From: Puniceicoccales bacterium
GTDB lineage: Bacteria; Verrucomicrobiota; Verrucomicrobiia; Opitutales; LL51
Direction: 5' to 3'
NCBI GenBank assembly: GCA_031290315.1
Contig: JAITNS010000032.1
Coordinates: forward strand, 1-18,740
Length of the DNA: 18,740 bases
Positions 16,720 through 18,740 of this stretch are shown here, piece after piece. A model generated the notes under the pieces. The model did no database searches, was not told the origin of the DNA, and was given only the letters and a program-made list of their open reading frames with translations. How positions within the stretch are numbered: position 1 is the first letter of the stretch; the number at the start of each line of letters is the position of its first letter. Position numbers and translations under genes: made by a program.

Positions 16720-16830
16720 AATAATAAGGAATTATACGCAATGGATTGTAAAATATCAAGGTGAAAAATATACAAAACATTTGACTTTTTTTAAATTTTA
16801 ATTTAATACTTCTTATCTTATTAAAAATAT
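16648..16830 (+). repeat. Second copy of duplicated segment
   Basis: Counterpart of 15197-15391, with the beta-helix gene fragment and the promoter and leader of the coiled-coil gene. It shows scattered substitutions and small indels (offset drifts from 1451 to 1439 bases). Confidence 0.85.
16781..16808 (+). promoter_or_regulatory. Predicted promoter of coiled-coil gene 2
   Basis: TTGACT (16781-16786) followed by TTTAAT/TTAATA (16802-16808) after 15-16 bases. It is aligned with the promoter of gene 1 and is conserved after duplication. No Shine-Dalgarno precedes the ATG at 16831. Confidence 0.5.
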
Positions 16831-17448
16831 ATGGATAGGTTAAATAAGTTAAAAAAATCGATATTGGTTTTAGGTCTTACTTTTGGAGTGAGTTCTTTTT
16901 CAATGGGAACAGAACCCGGGAAAAGAATCTTTCAAGGTCCACAAGAAGAAGTACATGAAGATCCTTCTCAAGACGATGAGGAAGTTCCTGAATTGTCGGA
17001 AGTAGAAAATGAGGTAGAGGAGCTTCGCGCTCAATTCGATGCCCTTCAGTTAAATCCACTTCAGGAAATTACAGAACTAGAAGATACAGAACTAATGGAA
17101 CACCCAATAAATGAAGCACTTCAAAAAATAAGTAATGAATTGCAGAAGATAATGTCAGATCTGCAGCGCATTCAAGAAAGTAGTCAAGAAGTGGATGTGA
17201 CAGAGGAATTAAGAAATCTCAGAGTTAGAATCAGGAAACTTCAGGAGAGAAGTCGTCGCCGAGGTTTAACTGGATATCCTCCCGGTACTATAGTAGAAAT
17301 AGGTGAAAATGGACAAGTTCGACGAGTAATGTCCATAAACCAGGAAAGTTGTTGCGCTTTGGTTGGCAAGTTGATTTTGGATGCGGTGGCAATTGGAGGT
17401 ATGTTTGTTCTTATGAATGAAATATGTTACTTATTTGCACCGAATTGA
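16831..17448 (+). CDS. Secreted coiled-coil protein of unknown function, paralog 2
   Basis: 205 residues. Seen: signal peptide (about 1-26, ILVLGLTFGVSSFSMG), acidic segment (about 38-68), the shared motif ALQLNP (71-76), one coiled coil (about 90-145) and a C-terminal module GTIVEIGENGQV, CC pair, hydrophobic helix (about 176-200) and CYLFAPN, aligned with YDLLPAN of paralog 1. It is shorter because most of the coiled-coil region and the final 41 residues are lacking. The signal-peptide DNA (16861-16908) matches paralog 1 at about 43 of 48 bases, whereas the mature part has diverged far more. Function unknown. The hairpin array starts five bases after its stop. Confidence 0.75.
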   Translation: MDRLNKLKKSILVLGLTFGVSSFSMGTEPGKRIFQGPQEEVHEDPSQDDEEVPELSEVENEVEELRAQFDALQLNPLQEITELEDTELMEHPINEALQKISNELQKIMSDLQRIQESSQEVDVTEELRNLRVRIRKLQERSRRRGLTGYPPGTIVEIGENGQVRRVMSINQESCCALVGKLILDAVAIGGMFVLMNEICYLFAPN

Positions 17449-17452
17449 TAAT

Positions 17453-17506
17453 GTTATGGGACTCCGTCCCAAACCCTGCCAGGGGATGGATCCCCTGGAG
17501 CTGCTT
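17453..17506 (+). repeat. Double-hairpin repeat unit, copy A
   Basis: 54 bases made of two hairpins. Hairpin 1 is TGGGAC (17457-17462) with GTCCCA (17466-17471), loop TCC. Hairpin 2 is CCAGGGGA (17479-17486) with TCCCCTGG (17491-17498), loop TGGA. It ends in CTGCTT. It is directly followed by copy B. Confidence 0.9.
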
Positions 17507-17561
17507 GTTATGGGACTCTGTCCCATACCCTGCAAGGAGTCATGGACTCCTTGACCTGCTT
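17507..17561 (+). repeat. Double-hairpin repeat unit, copy B
   Basis: 55 bases, tandem with copy A. Hairpin 1 is TATGGGAC (17509-17516) with GTCCCATA (17520-17527). Hairpin 2 is CAAGGAGT (17533-17540) with ACTCCTTG (17546-17553). Compared with copy A, three base pairs of hairpin 2 have changed on both arms while pairing is kept. Confidence 0.9.
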
Positions 17562-17563
17562 AT

Positions 17564-17604
17564 TAACCCAATAATTATGTATGTTATACATAATTATTGG
17601 GTTA
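17564..17604 (+). repeat. Perfect 19-bp AT-rich hairpin
   Basis: 19 bases (17564-17582) pair exactly with 17586-17604, loop GTT. It is mostly AT, unlike the GC-rich hairpins around it, and has no T run, so it does not look like a terminator. Confidence 0.9.
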
Positions 17605-17615
17605 GAGTCATTTTC

Positions 17616-17636
17616 CCAGGGGGATAAATCCCCTGG
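17616..17636 (+). repeat. Hairpin related to hairpin 2 of the double unit
   Basis: CCAGGGG (17616-17622) pairs with CCCCTGG (17630-17636). Same arms as copy A hairpin 2, with a longer AT-rich loop. Confidence 0.8.
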
Positions 17637-17649
17637 TCGGGAATTGTGT

Positions 17650-17686
17650 CGCCCTGGATCACGTGCAACGCACGTGGTCTAGGGCG
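17650..17686 (+). repeat. 17-bp hairpin with two G-U pairs
   Basis: 17650-17666 pairs with 17670-17686, loop AAC. Two of the pairs (17656/17680 and 17659/17677) are G-U in plus-strand RNA and would be mismatches in minus-strand RNA. The outer part, GCCCTGGAT with GGTCTAGGGC, is related to the hairpin at 18692-18732. Confidence 0.88.
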
Positions 17687-17696
17687 GTCTCAAGGT

Positions 17697-17717
17697 CCAG
17701 GAAACAATGTTTCTTGG
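17697..17717 (+). repeat. 9-bp hairpin
   Basis: CCAGGAAAC (17697-17705) pairs with GTTTCTTGG (17709-17717), loop AAT. One pair (17700/17714) is G-U in plus-strand RNA. Confidence 0.8.
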
Positions 17718-17725
17718 CGAGGATT

Positions 17726-17754
17726 ATAAGGGCGAGGAGCCCTTATTTTTTTTT
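17726..17754 (+). terminator. Rho-independent terminator closing the hairpin array
   Basis: ATAAGGGC (17726-17733) pairs with GCCCTTAT (17739-17746), five-base loop, followed by nine T. It probably ends the transcript that starts at coiled-coil gene 2 and runs through the array, about 280 bases after the gene stop. Confidence 0.85.
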
Positions 17755-17768
17755 ATAATAAGATGATA

Positions 17769-18533
17769 TCAATTTTTACGCAAAGTAATAGTAGTGATAG
17801 CTAGAGTTGCGGCGGTGAAGGTCAAATAGAATAGGATAACACGTGTATCGAAGATGCCGCGGCAAAAGTCTTCCAATTGAAAAAATACATTCCAATTATC
17901 GTAGAGTGATGCAAAGACTTCCGACTGATTCAAAGAAATAGCGGAAGCATGTTTAAATAATTGTCCAGAAACAAGGAATAAAAATATTCCGACGATAGTA
18001 GCAATCATTGATGTAGCAGTAGTTTTCGCGTATGAGCTGATGAGGAGTCCAAATGCGATGACGAACCCTCCAACGAGATTGACAAAAAACCAACCTCCCC
18101 AACGTGTATAAATCTTAGTGAGATGATTAAAGTTAGCTAAAGATGCAGCATTTTTCTGGGCGATTTCTGGAAAAAAAGCAACAATAGTCCAAAGGCTGGC
18201 GTAAAGTAAATAAATTACAAAAAACTTTGCACATACAATTGAATAATTAGGTATAGGTAAAAGAAAAAGTGAATCGAATAGATGATCAACTTTTTCAGCT
18301 ACGATAGCTTTTGTTGTTAAGGTAGGTACAATGAAAAGGAGAGGTAACCACATCGATTTAAATAGTTGCATTATAAGAGGTTCTTCCTGAGGAAAATCGG
18401 CGTATACCTTGAGCGAAATAAAAAACACTATACCCATTAAAAATAGAAATAATGCACTAATTGCATAACCAAAAGATGAAAAATAATATTGTTGCAATTC
18501 ATGGCCGATTAAAATCCGAAATTTCCGCATCAT
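17769..18533 (-). CDS. ABC-2-type transporter permease (GldF-like)
   Basis: 254 residues from the ATG at 18533; a GTG at 18539 would add two residues and an ATG at 18530 follows. Six membrane helices are visible: about 20-45, 60-80, 100-125, 150-170 (WGGWFFVNLVGGFVIAFGLLISSY), 175-195 (MIATIVGIFLFLVSGQLF) and 232-250. An internal TLTTKAIVAEKVDHLFDSLFLLPI segment is typical of ABC-2 permeases of the GldF/NosY group. These export lipids, polymers or drugs with an ATPase; the substrate is unknown. No ATPase gene or GldG-like partner is in view. Genes on both sides are separated by hairpin arrays. An ATPase gene could lie beyond the right edge on the same strand. Confidence 0.82.
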   Translation of the reverse strand: MMRKFRILIGHELQQYYFSSFGYAISALFLFLMGIVFFISLKVYADFPQEEPLIMQLFKSMWLPLLFIVPTLTTKAIVAEKVDHLFDSLFLLPIPNYSIVCAKFFVIYLLYASLWTIVAFFPEIAQKNAASLANFNHLTKIYTRWGGWFFVNLVGGFVIAFGLLISSYAKTTATSMIATIVGIFLFLVSGQLFKHASAISLNQSEVFASLYDNWNVFFQLEDFCRGIFDTRVILFYLTFTAATLAITTITLRKN

Positions 18534-18586
18534 TTTCACTTTCTTCTTTATTCAGATCTTGTAATCATTATCAAGATGAAAATTAA

Positions 18587-18599
18587 GGGGCGTCGCCCC
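18587..18599. repeat. Short GC hairpin
   Basis: GGGGC pairs with GCCCC around loop GTC. It is the first element of the second hairpin array, 54 bases upstream of the permease start. Confidence 0.65.
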
Positions 18600-18636
18600 A
18601 AGCAGCACCAGGGGATAGATCCCCTGGTGCTGCTTG
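18599..18636. repeat. Perfect 17-bp hairpin related to hairpin 2
   Basis: 17 bases (18599-18615) pair exactly with 18620-18636, loop TAGA. The inner part is CCAGGGGA/TCCCCTGG as in copy A, extended outward by a complementary CAAGCAGCA/TGCTGCTTG. The right arm ends in the CTGCTT that also ends the double-hairpin units. Confidence 0.9.
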
Positions 18637-18689
18637 TTATGGGACTCCGTCCCATACCCCGCCAGGGGATGGATCCCCTGGACCTCCTT
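18636..18689. repeat. Double-hairpin repeat unit, copy C
   Basis: 54 bases, nearly identical to copy A at 17453. Hairpin 1 is TATGGGAC (18638-18645) with GTCCCATA (18649-18656). Hairpin 2 is CCAGGGGA (18662-18669) with TCCCCTGG (18674-18681). It has the same orientation as A and B. Confidence 0.92.
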
Positions 18690-18691
18690 TG

Positions 18692-18732
18692 TGGCCCTAG
18701 ATTGATGCCAATGGCATCTCAATCTAGGGCCA
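18692..18732. repeat. Long hairpin with two-base bulge
   Basis: TGGCCCTAGATTGA (18692-18705) pairs with 18719-18732; after a TC bulge (18717-18718) three more pairs close the loop. The outer bases match the hairpin at 17650-17686, whereas the inner stem differs on both arms. The array may go on past the window edge. Confidence 0.88.
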
Positions 18733-18740
18733 AGAAATAG

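Noticed and set aside
17424..17627. 67-codon plus-strand frame across the hairpin array (LWDSVP-type repeats)
   Set aside because: It starts inside coiled-coil gene 2 in another frame, and its peptide repeats simply reflect the 54-base DNA repeat. Stems explain the sequence better than coding.
17453..17754. tRNA or known riboswitch within the array
   Set aside because: No cloverleaf, anticodon arm or known aptamer core was seen; stems are independent and in series.
17453..18740. CRISPR array
   Set aside because: Repeats are not identical units with equal-length unique spacers, and no cas genes are present; the units are adjacent hairpins.

Overview
The window looks like chromosome from a Gram-negative bacterium with fairly low GC. 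Outer-membrane secretion genes, an F-type ATP synthase and the order rodA, RNase G, ddl, ftsQ would suit the PVC superphylum, perhaps Verrucomicrobia/Opitutae. That placement is inferred from gene order and protein style, not from any search.

Region 1 (1-7183, minus strand) is a type II secretion/type IV pilus-like operon. In transcription order it reads gspK-like, gspL-like, gspM-like, gspD secretin, a small secreted protein with a Trp-Asp tail, and gspE ATPase (cut by the left edge). The genes overlap or nearly touch. The secretin ends in a basic tail with three 34-residue repeats carrying Arg clusters. The next protein ends in an acidic WDD-repeat tail, so the two may be partners.

Region 2 (7378-9518, plus strand) is atpB-atpE-atpF-atpH behind a strong promoter. 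The F1 genes do not follow. The c subunit has an unusual glycine-poor first helix and the delta subunit is short.

Region 3 (9575-14464, plus strand) carries cell-envelope and RNA genes: rodA, RNase G (rng), ddl and ftsQ. Region 4 (14552-15268) is a left-handed beta-helix (GlmU-like) transferase.

Region 5 (15269-18740) is the accessory and most unusual part. Two paralogous, secreted, coiled-coil proteins of unknown function lie in tandem. The second copy is preceded by a decayed 3' end of the beta-helix gene, so a segment of about 1.4 kb was duplicated. Behind it, 17453-17754 is a dense array of nine hairpins in 300 bases ending in a terminator. A related array (18587-18732) lies on the other side of a lone ABC-2 permease gene. 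The arrays share a 54-55 base double-hairpin unit. Copies differ by paired changes in both arms of the stems, and all G-U pairs favour plus-strand RNA. This is the best candidate here for an undescribed repeat or RNA family.
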